Shown: positions 44,695-56,536 of the stretch, in pieces
Layout of the letters: each line of letters begins with the position of its first letter
How positions within the stretch are numbered: position 1 is the first letter of the stretch
Origin: Diphasiastrum complanatum
Lineage: Eukaryota; Streptophyta; Lycopodiopsida; Lycopodiales; Lycopodiaceae
Direction of reading: 5' to 3'
Assembly: GCA_029204225.1 (NCBI GenBank)
Contig: CM055111.1
Location: 330,453-394,452 of the forward strand
Length of the DNA: 64,000 nt
Notes under the pieces: model-generated
Database searches by the model: none
The model's input: only the letters and a program-made list of their open reading frames with translations
What the model was told of the DNA's origin: nothing
Translations under genes and position numbers: made by a program

Positions 44695-44952
44695 CTCTCT
44701 CTCTCTCTCTCACTCTATCTGCTTCTTCTTTCTCTTTTCTTCTCGTCTTTTTTTCTCCTCTTCTTATCTGTCTGCTATGGGAATATCCAACGGTGGAGAT
44801 TTTAAAATGCTCGCTTGCCACTGGTCAATGAGGATTCAATCTTGACTGGGTGAGCAGACAGCGACATGCCACGTGGCTTTCAACATGAGATCACACATGG
44901 ATGAGTGTCAATAGGCCGGGTGGATCACATTACCACGTGCTCTAAACACGTG
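44695..44952 (-). promoter_or_regulatory. promoter region with three G-boxes
   Basis: CACGTG occurs at 44870-44875 (inside the palindrome GCCACGTGGC), 44934-44939 and 44947-44952. Two of the three contain ACGTGGC, the abscisic-acid response core. They lie 176-258 bases before the ATG. A (GA)n tract touches the ATG. Response to abscisic acid or light is an inference from motifs. Confidence 0.5.
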
Positions 44953-46690
44953 GCATAATTGGGATCGTTTTATTTTAACTATAGAAAAGGTAAAGACTTT
45001 CCCAAGTAAAGCCCTAAGAACCACCCTATGAGGGGACATGTGTTTAACTTCATATGCTCTTGAACACTAGTGTTCTCAGCCATATTGTGCTAACTTCTAT
45101 GAAAGAAGGCCTTGAAGGTCACTGGCCACTGAAATTGAAGGGGTTGAAGGCCAATTACGCCCAATAGCCGTCAATCTCTGACGGGTCCTGCTACAAGGGT
45201 CGTAGGTCTTTGTACCTACCTACCCATGGTAGCAAGCCTGTGCACGGCTGCTACCTAGTTCCTAGGCTTCTCCTTCGACCATTGGAGTGACACATTATGA
45301 TCATAATTCTACGTCGTGGGCACAAGTTTTCGATCGGCTTTGCTTAGTCTAAGCACCTTTTGCACCATGTCACGGAATGCATTGGTGCAATCCTTAGTAT
45401 ATATGTTTTTCCTAATTTTTAATCATAGATGCACTCCCTAACATGGTGTAACATGGTAAAGTGAGTGCACAATGTGCTAGTATTAAGCAAATTCTTTTTG
45501 GATCACTCAAGGCTAGCTAGACCTACATTATGAAGCCCAGACCTAATTATGAAGCCTTCCCAACTCTTCACACCTGATTTTACCTTCATACAAGTGCATT
45601 TCAGTTGTTAAATTTAAACAATCCTTGTAGCAACCTTCCAATTCAGTCTTAAGTGATGAAAGTTGCTTTTGTCTTACACTTCTCAACCAAGAAAGTATAT
45701 ATTCCGCCTCCAAGACACATGAGATTAAATATTAAACACCTATTAAGGACACCTTTATGTCTCTATAATAATGCCACGTTGGATATACACAAAGGACAAA
45801 TTTTGAGGCTTTTTATAGGGTGGGTACTTTGGTACTCACTCTAGTGCTTGCACATGGAATACACCAATTTATTGGAAAGCGCATTTTTCTACACGTGGAA
45901 TACATTGATATTTTGGGAAATGTATTCTCTATAGTTATCTTTCAAAAGTAAAACACCTTATATCTATTGCAAATTGTCTTAGTTTTGAACTTTTTAAAAA
46001 AGTGCAATAATGTCGAATGTCTTTTTGTGTCAAGTCATGAATATACAAGCATTGTTGCCTACTATCAATTGATTCACATTTATATATTGAGTTATTACCA
46101 TACCCTACTTTGAGATTTGAAGGAGTTTCACTAGATGACATGTGGCTTGTAAAATATTCTAGATGTTTCTAAAATTATTGCACATTTATTGTTGAGGATT
46201 ACAAGGTCTCAAAAGATATGCCCATTGAAAGAAAACCGTGCAAGCCTGAGACTTAGGGTATTGGAGCTCAAGAAATAAAAGAATAGGAAAATGGGCCAAA
46301 ATTCTACGATGGATGAGAAATAGTAATATAGTGGCTAGTGAAACAAAATGTTCACAAACTAAGATGCTACTCAAATTTGGCCTAATGCCAAGCTCAAGAG
46401 TCAACCAACCCTTTTAAGGGGTCAATGTTTTGTAGCTCAATATATATCTTACAATTGGAATGTTAGATTTTAAATGCTCAGCCTTAAAATCATACAAATA
46501 ATGAGCATCTTGAAAACTGCCAAAGCCGACTACGTTCTGTTGGACCTTTGCATTTTTCGCATTTTTCTGCACCTTCGCTATTCCCACCTTAAACATTTTT
46601 GCACCTTCACATTTTTTTTTGCACCTTCGAGATTTTCGCACCAGTAACAAACTGACTTCCTCAAACCTAAAATCAAACTGGAGTTACCCA
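44953..46690. other. intergenic DNA, no gene seen
   Basis: No coding sequence was recognised. Near 46545-46640 the word TTTTGCACCTTCG recurs about four times with variation. Confidence 0.45.
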
Positions 46691-47331
46691 ACATGTAAAA
46701 TGACTTAACGGCGGTGACCTACTTTGTACATACAGTTACAGATACAAGGTGGTTGTAATAAATATAGCAGATAGCAGTTAATGCTTGTAAGATATTTTTG
46801 GCAAGTAGAAGACACCTGTAATATATTAATCTACAGCTGATCATAGATTGATTAAGCAAGAAATTAGATATTCACTTCTTAATCATAGTTGTTTTGTAGC
46901 CAGCGTTATCACGCTTAACGTTAAAGCTGAAGTTATCACTTCAAGCCATTTTGTACTCATTGTTGATATTAAATCAGAGTGCAACTTCTGTCTCACTATT
47001 GTATCGTTCATTTGCGCTTTATCTGATTCATTCATATTGAACATTTCTGCTGCTAACTATGGCGCTTCCGATCCACCACACACCCGCGCTCAAGCTTCCG
47101 CTGCCGATCATCACGATCTGATATCAGAGTTTTGTTTCTATCAGTCCTCTATTAATTTGATATCATCTAAACCTCTCATTTTACGACATGGTATCAGAGC
47201 GGGCAGTTTAGTAATCTGCATTTCTACTGCGGATTATCAGTCTTGTTTCTATCAAGATATCGTTCTACCAAGCGCACAACCAACAATATTACGATATCGT
47301 TGTTTCTACCAACGATCTCGCTCTACCTAGA
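46691..47331 (+). mobile_element. copia 5' end: LTR part, primer site and leader
   Basis: TGGTATCAGAGC at 47189-47200 follows TTTTACGACA, a good LTR end. The LTR start was not found, since no matching 3' copy is recognisable. The leader to the gag ATG at 47332 is about 130 bases. A truncated repeat of the same site (TGATATCAGAG) lies at about 47118, and TATCAGAG recurs nearby. Confidence 0.6.
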
Positions 47332-47990
47332 ATGGATCTGTCTTCTAGTTCATCTCTAATTGACAAACTCGATGGAGATAACTACCATATCTGGAAGTTC
47401 AAGATGGTGGTCATACTACTAGACAAAGAACTATGGACATCGTTGATGGCACAGAAGTCAAACCTGAGGGTCAACCATCATCACCAAATGGAAACAACGA
47501 GATGGCAAGACATTTACCTTAATCACCTCGATATCAAAGACTCCCAAATTAGTCATATTTGAGTTGCTTAGACTGCTAAGGATGTTTGGGACATCCTAGC
47601 AACTCTCTATGATATTAGAGACATCACCTCCAAACTTCATTTGAGGAAGAAATTCTTTACCATGAGAATGTCTGACGCAGATAGTGTTCCAAGTCATCTC
47701 AACACTTTCAAGAATCTTATGGAGCAGATGACTGCAACTAGATCAGTCATAGAAGATTCTGATGTTGTTATGACTCTATTATCGAGTCTACCTAAAGTCT
47801 ACGGAAATTGGGTCATGGCAATTTTGACCCAGGAGCATCTCACTCTATTAAGAGTAATTTTGATGCTTCTACAAGAGGAGATCAGAAGAAATGCATCCTC
47901 CTCAGGCTCAAGATTGGATCCTTTGATCTACAAAAGATCCAATCTACAAAAGCAAAAAACTTGATTTTGTTGTAGAATCTCCTCTAGCAT
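47332..47990 (+). pseudogene. copia gag, decayed
   Basis: The start reads MDLSSSSSLIDKLDGDNYHI, then WKFKM, the typical copia gag opening. After frame changes and a stop near 47560, 47641-47964 has MRKKFFTMRMSDADSVPSHL, FKNLMEQMTATRSVIEDSDV and LLSSLPKVYGNWVMAI. No zinc knuckle follows. Confidence 0.85.
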
Positions 47991-48189
47991 GTTTTAGTCT
48001 TGATATCTTCACCAAATCATTGATAGATATGATTTCCTCCTTCATAACTTGAAACTAATGCTCTGATAACATGTGAAGGATTTCAGATCATTTATGATCC
48101 AATCCATGTCCCTAATCTTTGGTTACAAAAGAAGAAAATCCTACCAATCTCACCAATGTAAAAAAATCAGCATCTACACACAAAATGAG

Positions 48190-48500
48190 ATGCAAACTCT
48201 AATAGAACTTTATGGCGTAAAACAAGCTCCAAGGGCCTGGTTTGATAGAATCAATTGATTCTTGTTGCAGCATGACTTCATCCCGAACTCTGGTGACACT
48301 AACGTTTATCTCAAACATAGAGGCTCAAGCTATGTCATAATAGCTCTATATGTTGATGACTCACTGATCATCAACAATTCGAATCAGCTACTTCATAAGA
48401 CAAAGAATTTGTCGAAGGAATTCGAAATGACTGATTTAGGCCCTATGCACTACCTTCTGGGAATCGAGATAAACAGAGACAAAGAGAGGAGAAGTATCAA
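48190..48500 (+). pseudogene. copia reverse transcriptase fragment
   Basis: LYGVKQAPRAWFDRIN is followed by a stop, then FLLQHDFIPNSGDTNVYLKH, IALYVDDSLIINNSNQLL (catalytic Asp pair kept) and FEMTDLGPMHYLLGIEINRD. Most of protease, integrase and RT between this and gag has been deleted. It ends at the start of the minisatellite. Confidence 0.88.
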
Positions 48501-48502
48501 AT

Positions 48503-48760
48503 CAACACCGTGAGTCACGACTTGCGGTCATCAACGAAGTCGATGAACGACAGCTGACCTTTCTCACCGTCCAACACCGTGAGTCACGACTTGCGGTCAT
48601 CAACGAAGTCGATGAACGACAGCTGACCTTTCTCACCATCCAACACCGTGAGTCATGTCTTGCAGTCATCAACGAAGTCGATGAATGGCAGCTGACCTTT
48701 CTCACCATCCAACACCGTGAGTCACTACTTGTGGTCATCTACGAAGATGATGAATGACAA
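48503..48760. repeat. 69-bp minisatellite, about 3.7 copies
   Basis: Units begin CAACACCGTGAGTCA at 48503, 48572, 48641 and 48710. The first two are almost identical and the later ones diverge. On the minus strand one frame is open through all copies, giving a 23-residue repeat (CWMVRKVSC...SSTSLMTA). It lies exactly at the cut end of the copia RT fragment. Confidence 0.93.
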
Positions 48761-49430
48761 CGGACCAAACAACATGCTTGGCCCGACACCTTTCAATACG
48801 TAGTAAGTAAGAAAGAAAGAGTTAACTAAACTTGAAAAACAATGAAAGCCAACTCCCGAAAGACATATATAAAGGCCTCCATATGTGTATGTGCATGTGT
48901 TGCGCGTGCGTGTGTGTGTTTTATATATTTTGTACATGCCAAAGTAGAGCGTACTTGTTGGCATAATGATTTTGTATAGGAGATGGGGCCCATCCCCTCA
49001 TATTTAAGGGTGGTCTCACACTACATGCAAGTCTCTGCCTGGCCCTTTCACTTGCCACCCATTTTTTGAATCTTGGCAAGTGAGTTGACAGGCAATGGAT
49101 CACCCCTATTTCACATTTGGATGGTAAGTGTTAAATGAAGGACTACAATATGATCGGCCCACTTGAACCTTGACATACAATTGGTCCATTTTATTAAGGT
49201 GTTGTGTTTTGAAAGACAAGTATGAAATTTTTCATGTTAAGATGTTGAAGGGTCCTATAAGGTTTTTCTTCAAGCAATCACCTTTCAACTGGAAATGTCT
49301 TGAAGATCAGTTTATTGCTTTGAAGGGCAAGAACCATATTTAGTCTATTGACTCTGCCCTGAAAGCTGATGAATATTGAAATATCATATCGATTTCTTCA
49401 AGTAGTTAGACTATATAGTCAGATTCAGAA
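48761..49430. other. unassigned, no gene seen
   Basis: A TG/CG-rich simple tract lies at 48893-48919. No domain was recognised. Confidence 0.4.
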
Positions 49431-50917
49431 GAAGACCAAGAAGTTGTAACTCAGGAGCAACTGATACATGATCAAATTTTGCAGCCAACAACACCTCCTA
49501 GAAGATTGACAAGGATTCGAACTCAGCCTGTTCGATTCACTGATTAGTATGCTCACTATATTTGAGAGGAGCCTACCACAATCAAAGAAGCATTATCACG
49601 AACCGATTCAGATCTCTGGAAAGAAGCTATGAACAAGGAGTACAACTCTCTGATCAAGAACAACACTTAAATTGTCACCAAATTGCATGTAGACAGAAGA
49701 TCATCGATTGCAAATGGATCTTCAAGATCAAATATAAGACTGATGCCAATATTGACAGAAGAAAGGCTTGACTGGTGGTAAGGGGATTTTATCAAATCCC
49801 CAATTTTGACTACCTCGAAACATTCAACCCAATGGTCAAGCACTCTTCTATTCGATTGCTACTCTCGTATGCTGCTGCTACAACCAACCTTGAGGTACAT
49901 CAATTATATGTGCAAACAACATTCCTTAATTGAGTTATCGAAGAGGACATCTATATGATCCAGCCAGAAGGCTATGTTCTCGACAGTGAAGCAGACCAAG
50001 CCTATAAACTCAATAAAGCATTGTATGGCTTAAAACAATCTTCGAGAGCCTGATTTCATCGAATCAACATCTTTCTTATCCAAAAAGGATTCGAACCAAG
50101 CTCTATAGATTGCAATGTATAATTCAAAGCCATTCAACAATCTTTTATCATCATCAAGCTCAAAACTGTATCGAAATTCAGATCCACGGAGACAAAAATA
50201 AGAAGCTACTCTACTTGACTCAACAGAGGTACATCTTCAATTTACTTTCTAAATTCAACCTAATGAATTGCAAGCTTGTACAGTCTCCTATGGATTCAGG
50301 TCTTATACTATTTAAAGACCAATGCCCTCAATCTAAAGAGGAGAAGGACAAAATGTAGGGATATCCATATCAGTCAATTATCCCTCATGTATGCAATGAA
50401 CTCTATCAGGCCCGATCTTGCATACGTTATTAGCTCTTTAAGCCAATATATGGCTACTCCTTGAATGATCCGCTGGAAGGCTCTATTGAGAGTCATTAGA
50501 TATGTACAAGCCACTATCGACCTCTACATCTGCTATGGAGAGACTAATCCATCCGAGATCCATATATTACATGGATGTATATATGCAAATTGGGCAGGCG
50601 AGGTTGACACAAAAATCCACTTATGGATTTACCTTCCTTCAACGGTGGTCCAATATCCTAGAATAGTCAAAAGCAGACCTACATTGCAATCTCTTCAATA
50701 AAATTAGAGTACATTGTAGCTTCTCAGGCTACCAAAGAGGCAGTCTGGTTGAGAAATTTATTGTCTAACATTGGTCTCAAACAATCTGCTCTGAAATTAT
50801 TCAGTGCGACAATCAAAGTGTTATTGCATTATCAATTAGTCCTAGATTTAATTTTAGGAGCAAACACATTGAGATTAAATATCACTACATCAATACTCAA
50901 CAACCCAATACATGGCA
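49431..50917 (+). pseudogene. copia integrase tail, RT and RNase H, heavily decayed
   Basis: Motifs in order: PPRRLTRIRTQPVRFTD, IKEALSRTDSDLWKEAMNKE, IDCKWIFKIKYKTDAN, LYGLKQ-like sequence near 50025, a Copia thumb and PDLAYVISSLSQYMATP near 50410-50462, then RNase H with RVIRYVQATIDLYICY, an ANWAG remnant and a SKHIEIKYHYI-like end near 50870. Many stops and frameshifts. The YVDD block is missing. It may belong to the same family as the RT piece at 48190. Confidence 0.85.
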
Positions 50918-51300
50918 GTTGAGGGGGGAGGGGTGTTGGATTTCTATCCTCTCCATCCCTAATCTTACAACTAATCTAAATTCATTCATTTGTTGTAACA
51001 GACAACTTACTTGTATAGTCGCATACTCTATAGAAATACATGTGTTTTTGAATTGCTTGCAGAAATACACAAAAAATCACAAACATGTATCCGCTCAACA
51101 AAATCTACTCGAATCCCCATCGAAGACACTCGAACTGTCGAACCTATTGTCAAAGTTATTATCAAGTTGACTATCAACTATCGACTGTCGATTCGACCAT
51201 CGATCTTCACGCCCCCAAGATTTTTGCAGAATCTCCAATAAAACAGATTTTGCACAATAGCGACTACTATTATCACGTAGTGTTTGTTTAGGTTCTTGAA
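50918..51300 (+). repeat. polypurine tract and probable 3' LTR start
   Basis: TTGAGGGGGGAGGGG is followed by TGTTGGATTTC at 50935, the expected tract-LTR junction. The right end of the LTR is not defined. A run of TCGA words (near 51110-51205) falls inside it. Confidence 0.6.
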
Positions 51301-52424
51301 GCTTATGAACAAAGTCTCAACCAAACAAAAAGAAAGGCGATGAATGAAACACAGTGATGACTGCGATTAACAGGATTGTGGATTACGTAGAGAACGGAGA
51401 TTATGAGTTGTTCTTCAAATTATCAGAGTAGGAGTCTAAGGCTACCATAGAAGGAAGATTGCAAAATGATTAGGCGTCTTGGACAGCCACACAATCCTCT
51501 ATTTCTGATAACCGTGTTTGTGTAAGAGGAGTGAGAGAGATAGATATATTCAACAAGAATCGCAAAATGGAACAGTACCGAATCTGTATATTAATCTCAT
51601 AAAAGAACAATCAGATCAGAGTACAATTGCATTGATAAGCACGTGATTCTACTTACAGATTCAAAACAATAGGTAAAGTTCTAAATATCTCTCTCTCACT
51701 CTAAGATCCCTAACTCTTAGGAGTCAGCTACTGAAGACCTGTTCTGGTTGTTTTATCACTCTATTGATTGCCCACACTCTGCATCTATTATGCTCTTTCT
51801 GCACACCCTTGATCTCCTCCTTTTCTTCAAGTCACTCAAATGTATATATAGTTGTCAGAGGATATTTAGTTATTCTGGTTACAGTAAAGATCGTTGACAA
51901 CCGTTGAACATGATCCGTAGATCGGTTATTGGAGCGTCGTGAAGACGTGAAGAAGTACAGAAGAACGATATCCTTCGTAAGTGTCATGAGCATGAAAGTG
52001 TGGTGCCATTTCAGCCGTAGTTTGTCCGCAGTTCCTTCGTAAGTCGTTCATTCACTCCGTAGGTGAGTGCTAGTTAACTTCATAGGTAATCGTGCCCAAT
52101 AAGGATTTCCAGATTCATTTACGCGAGGCCCTAAGAGGCTGAGCTTAAAAGATTTTGGAAAGCCGAATTCTGTCCGACACATTCCATGTGGCATGTACCT
52201 GTGATGTTTTTCACATGTACAAACATAATAAGCAGTTTGACTTTGAATGGTCACTTTGGATGTGCCATCTGGCAGCTGCACTTACAAAGCGCACGGTAGA
52301 AATAACAACACCTCTGTTTAAAAAAAAGTACATATATATATTGTGCTTTCTAATGTTCAAAAGAATGGGCATAATACTCACCAAGGTATGCATTCACATA
52401 ATAGTCACAAGCTATGCAATACAT
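51301..52424. other. unassigned, no gene seen
   Basis: No coding domain was recognised. It may include the remainder of the LTR to its left. Confidence 0.35.
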
Positions 52425-52526
52425 GAGAAGAAGAAGAAGAAGAAGAAGTAGAAGGAGAAAAGAACGAAGAGGAGGAGAATAAGAAGAAAAAGAAGAAGAA
52501 GAAAAAAGAGGAGGAGGAGGGAAGAG
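52425..52526 (+). repeat. GAA-rich polypurine tract
   Basis: About 100 bases of almost pure A and G, starting with six or seven GAA units and broken by only a few pyrimidines. The poly-Ser and Phe frames on the minus strand come from this composition. Confidence 0.9.
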
Positions 52527-53243
52527 GCGACAAATAAGGATTTGACAATAATGGATGAACAGAGCGTTGAGGTTTTGGTTCAAGCATGGAGGACTACCAA
52601 CGTACATCTTATTCACTTGTTTGCTTGCTTTCTTGCTTACAGCAACTTTTTTCTTTGATTGCTGACATAGTACGATAATGCGAGTATCTGGATTGTTTGC
52701 TACAGTCTGTTCATTCGGAGTTGCATTTTTGTGAGAAGAGTAAGCTGTGTTCATACTAGTATGTGAACTCTACCGCAGTTTGTGAATGAGGACGTGTTTA
52801 GAATCTCTATATCGCATTCATTCAAGCTCGAATGGCAACTACTTGGGAGTCTTATGACAGATATGTCTGATGGTTTATATTTATATATGGAAGGGGTGGT
52901 TCCACTACTGCTGAGGATGAACGGGCTGAGGGCAGCAGCCCAGGACTGTTCACCTCTCAAGGGCCTTCAGCAGAGCTGTAAGAGAAGGCCCTTCAGCAAT
53001 GTATTATCGGTTTTGAACTTTTCCTTTCGGACAGACATTCTCACGAAAGGTTTGTCTAAAATTTTGGACAATATTGCGTTCAAGGAGGGATATGTAAAGG
53101 GAAAAAAAAACTGAAAAACTGATTTTACATATGTATGTATGTGGTCATTATTGTTTAGCTAGCTGTTTGGTTTATTCATTATGAGGAAAGATGAAGAAGC
53201 TCTTCCTGATACTATCATTCTTGTGTGGGTGTGGGTGTTTTAG

Positions 53244-54690
53244 GTGTATGAGGATCGTGTCAACTTACTCAAAGAGGCTTCAACTTTCACACCTGTCTGC
53301 AATGCTGCTATGCATTGCATGGCTAGAGCACTTGCCGTATCCCCCCAAGAGAGAAAGAGAGAGAGTTTATTTATGTCTTGTGGTACAAAAAGGTGCATAT
53401 GACTAAAACAAGTACTATTTTCTGAGTCCAGTGGAAATGCGTCTGTGTAATCAACAGTACAAACACTTAACTCTAAAAGATAAGATAAAACATTTATCAC
53501 ACCTAGAAATGTCAAGCGGTAAAGTGTCTATCGATTTCTTGTGGTATTGAAAAGATACATATGACTAAAACAAGTAAATATGCATTCAATTTTCTGAGTC
53601 AAGGGCAAATGCGTCTCCCTAACAAGCATTCGAAACTGAAAGTCTAAAGGATTCAAAAAAGCATTTATCACACCTAGAAATCTCAAGCAATAAAACATTT
53701 AATGTCTTGTGGACCGTGGTATCAAAACAGTACATATGACTAAAACAAGTACAAATTTTTTAATTTTCCAAGAGTTGAGGGCAAATGGATCTCCATATTT
53801 AAGATAAAACATCTATCACTCCTACGTCAATCGAGATTGTGTTTAATATATCACATAAATGTATAAAGTCATATTTATGTATACACATCAGGAAGAGTGT
53901 ATATGTGAGATTTATTGAGGTACTAATTAGATTTGCAATGCACCTTTGGCAACTTCATTCGTTTTCAGTTTCAGGTCAAAATAGTAGAATCAAGGCTGGA
54001 ATTTGAGTTCCTCAATAGGTTCCAAACTACATGTTGAAAAAGCTCAAAGTTTTCTTTGATTGCTTTTAAGGTATTCTGGGAAGAAAATGACCCTTCTGAG
54101 ATGCAGCATTGTGAGTGGCGAGCGTCAATCATTGCAGTTGCACGGTCACAGCTTTCTTCAAGTCAAGCTACAATTGACATTGTCATTAACTATATTACCT
54201 TTGCTCACAAGGTAAGGGCAACATATCTCTCTGCTGAAATGACATCTTTGCAATCTACAAAATATTTTTTTATCCGTTAGCTTGCTGCATCCTTTTAAGA
54301 TAGTTCATTCGGTCATTAGATCTTTGAAAATTTCTTTTAGTAAAAGTTGTGTCAGAGCTCTTTTTGAGTTGCAAAGTTAGATTGTTAGATCAAACAGAGA
54401 GCCGAGTTATTCAAAAAATTTGCAACGTGTATTGTATGCATAAATTTCTATTGTTGCAATAGCTCCTCATTACACATGAAGCTTATTGAGTAATAAGATG
54501 AAAGCTACAACTAATTCGAAACAGACGTGCTGAGCAACTATCTGAAGACTAGGTAAAGAATTTGAGACAGGAAGATAATCAGTGTAAGCCTGTTGGGAAA
54601 TGGTGTTCTTTCAGAATCGAGTTCCTGCAGAGCAATTTTTTGATATTGAACTACCTTTTGAGTCAACTGATAGCTTTTATGAGCTTATTT
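53244..54690 (+). other. possible exons of an unidentified gene
   Basis: Four segments have splice-like borders. 53244 onward follows TTTTAG and reads VYEDRVNLLKEASTFTPVCN, then AAMHCMARALAVSPQER. 53975-54019 follows TTTCAG and reads VKIVESRLEFEFLNR. 54071-54211 follows TTTTAAG, is 47 codons long, reads VFWEENDPSEMQHCEWRASI and ends ITFAHK before GTAAGG. 54615-54690 follows TTTCAG and reads NRVPAEQFFDIELPFESTDS. The composition looks coding, but I recognise no family. Neither a start nor an end was found. It may be a gene fragment. Confidence 0.35.
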
Positions 54691-55139
54691 AGAACTATTT
54701 GTGCAACTGCAATATCTAGATTAAGAGCAAAATTTTTATTATTCTTTCTCATCTCGCAAGTTCTTGTGAGGCATACAATCATCATATTTGAAAGTGAGCC
54801 TTATAAGAACTGATGACTAGATTTATATGTAGTCTCCCATGAGTCAATTTGCAAGAGGACATAATAAGAGCCATCCAATACAAGTTACCGTCTCTCACTT
54901 CCAAACTGTCAACAAAATTTATCTCAAAAAATGACAAGTATGAGTAATGGCCCTTAGAAAACCGGAAAGTTAGTGTTGCATCTTTTTCCAAAAACTGGCA
55001 TATTTTGTTAAAGATAAAAAAAATTAATAGGTTGCCCAGGTCCCATATCAAAAGCCGATTGCATATGTTATATGTTTGCAAATTTTTTTAAAGCTCAAAT
55101 TTTTTGGTTTTTATGGCAAAAATCTGGATCATATATAGT
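54691..55139. other. unassigned AT-rich DNA, no gene seen
   Basis: Nothing recognised. Confidence 0.4.
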
Positions 55140-55230
55140 GGGGATTGGGCACGAACGCGCGTTCAGGCACGCGCGTCTGCGCCCGGGCGCGGGCGTAGGT
55201 GCGTCCACCCCGGGCGCAAAAAAAAAAAAT
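55140..55230. other. CpG-dense block followed by poly-A
   Basis: 55143-55218 contains more than a dozen CpG dinucleotides, with runs such as GCGCGTCTGCGCCCGGGCGC, in DNA that is otherwise AT-rich and CpG-poor. A run of 12 A follows at about 55219-55230. No target duplication was found. Confidence 0.6.
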
Positions 55231-55599
55231 ACAGGCCCCTCCCAGCTCGCTCCCACATGCCCAAAAACAATTAAAAGTAATTTTCCCAACCCTACCCCCC
55301 GGGAATTAATTATCAGGGGTGGACGGCGACTGCCTGCCCCCTCGGGTCAAAAAAAATGAAAAAGGGGCCAAAAAATTTTGCAAAAAAACCTATCCACTGC
55401 CCATGCCTGCCATAACTGAGATGCCACAGAATCGGTCTTGTAAAAGCAAACAATTTGTAATTTTGATAGGCAAACTCCCCCTTGCACTCGCAGTCTCTCT
55501 CTCTTTGGCAAGAAGAGCAAGCATCTATGTCAGGCTTTCCCGTGTGAACTAGTTTCTAGAAGAGAACAAACTTTTGTACGAGCTTTATCATCAGATGTG

Positions 55600-55790
55600 G
55601 TTTAGGGTTTCAGCAGCGTAGATCTCAAGTGTGATGAAATCGACCTCTTCGATTTATTAGGGTGTGGGGTTGATGCCATGTCGTTAGGGCTTAGGGTTTG
55701 TGGTTTTTTCATTACAGTTTAGGGTGTAGGGTTGATGCCAGTCTGCGACAGGGTTTAGGGTCCGTGCATAGGGTTTAGGGTGTGGGATTG
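55600..55790 (+). repeat. scattered telomere-like words (TTTAGGG)
   Basis: TTTAGGG or GGGTTTAGGG occurs at about 55601, 55718, 55754 and 55774, with single-base variants (TTAGGGC, GTAGGG) between. A second small cluster lies at 56371-56420. They are not in register, so this is a degenerate interstitial array or a set of telo-box motifs rather than a telomere. Confidence 0.6.
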
Positions 55791-55849
55791 ATTTCATGCA
55801 ACTGCAAACTAAATTTGACACAAAAAAAGATGTGAAATGGCTAGAAATG

Positions 55850-56230
55850 AAGCAGATGAGACAAGAGACATGAAGATGTGCTAGTGTGGCCGTGAACTCT
55901 GCCGAAGTGGCCATGCGGCGCAACTCCCCCTTTAGCCGGTGGAGCCGCTCGAGCATGATGAACTGGTAGGCGAAGCGCGTGGGAGCCAGGCTCCAGCTTT
56001 TTCAAATCTAGCCTGCATTGCAAAACAAAATAAGAAACAGACACAAAAACGCATTCGCAATCGTAATCCCTAATCCTTGGAAATATTGGCATGTGCAATG
56101 GAACTGCAAATGGGCTAAAAAATAAGTAGTGTCTTACCTGCTAAATGTGCGGAAAAGCGCAGTGGTGCAGCGCTTGCGTGCGATGAGGTCCACAACTGCA
56201 AGTGCCCTCTTGTGTGAAAATTGTGTGTGT
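55850..56230 (-). pseudogene. hAT-type transposase fragment
   Basis: On the minus strand one frame reads LAPTRFAYQFIMLERLHRLK, then GELRRMATSAEF near 55965-55880. Upstream, near 56205-56135, is VVDLIARKRCTTALFRTFS. Together they resemble the segment of plant hAT/DUF659 transposases around the (V/A)TRFA...F..L.RL block. Between them are a GTAAGA donor and a GCAG acceptor, but stops in the TRFA frame just after the acceptor mean the piece is broken. Neither the N-terminal zinc finger nor the C-terminal dimerisation domain is seen. Confidence 0.5.
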
Positions 56231-56460
56231 GTGAAAAGATTTTGTTGATTTGTGTGCATTCAGTTGTGTGTGTGTGGTGATCTGTGTGTGAGAGAGAGAG
56301 AGGAAGAGACAGAGAGTGAGGGACGGAGAGAGAGAGGATTTGTGTGTGTGCACAGTGTGTGTGTGTGAGTTTAGGATTTAGGTTTAAGGGTGCTTGGGTT
56401 TGGGGTTTAGGGTGTAGGGCGGGAGAGAGCTTGGATTTTCGTGCTTCTGTGTTTGTATGC

Positions 56461-56462
<2 letters not shown>

Positions 56463-56532
<70 letters not shown>
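56463..56532 (+). repeat. (GA)35 microsatellite
   Basis: An uninterrupted run of 70 bases, likely variable between individuals. Shorter GT and GA runs lie at 56220-56370. Confidence 0.97.

Positions 56533-56536
<4 letters not shown>

Noticed and set aside
48503-48760. CRISPR-like array
   Set aside because: Units are directly adjacent without unique spacers and the genome is a plant.
52405-52587. Ser/Phe-rich open frame
   Set aside because: Direct translation of the GAA tract on the minus strand.
55600-55790. true telomere
   Set aside because: Words are few, out of register and internal to the window.
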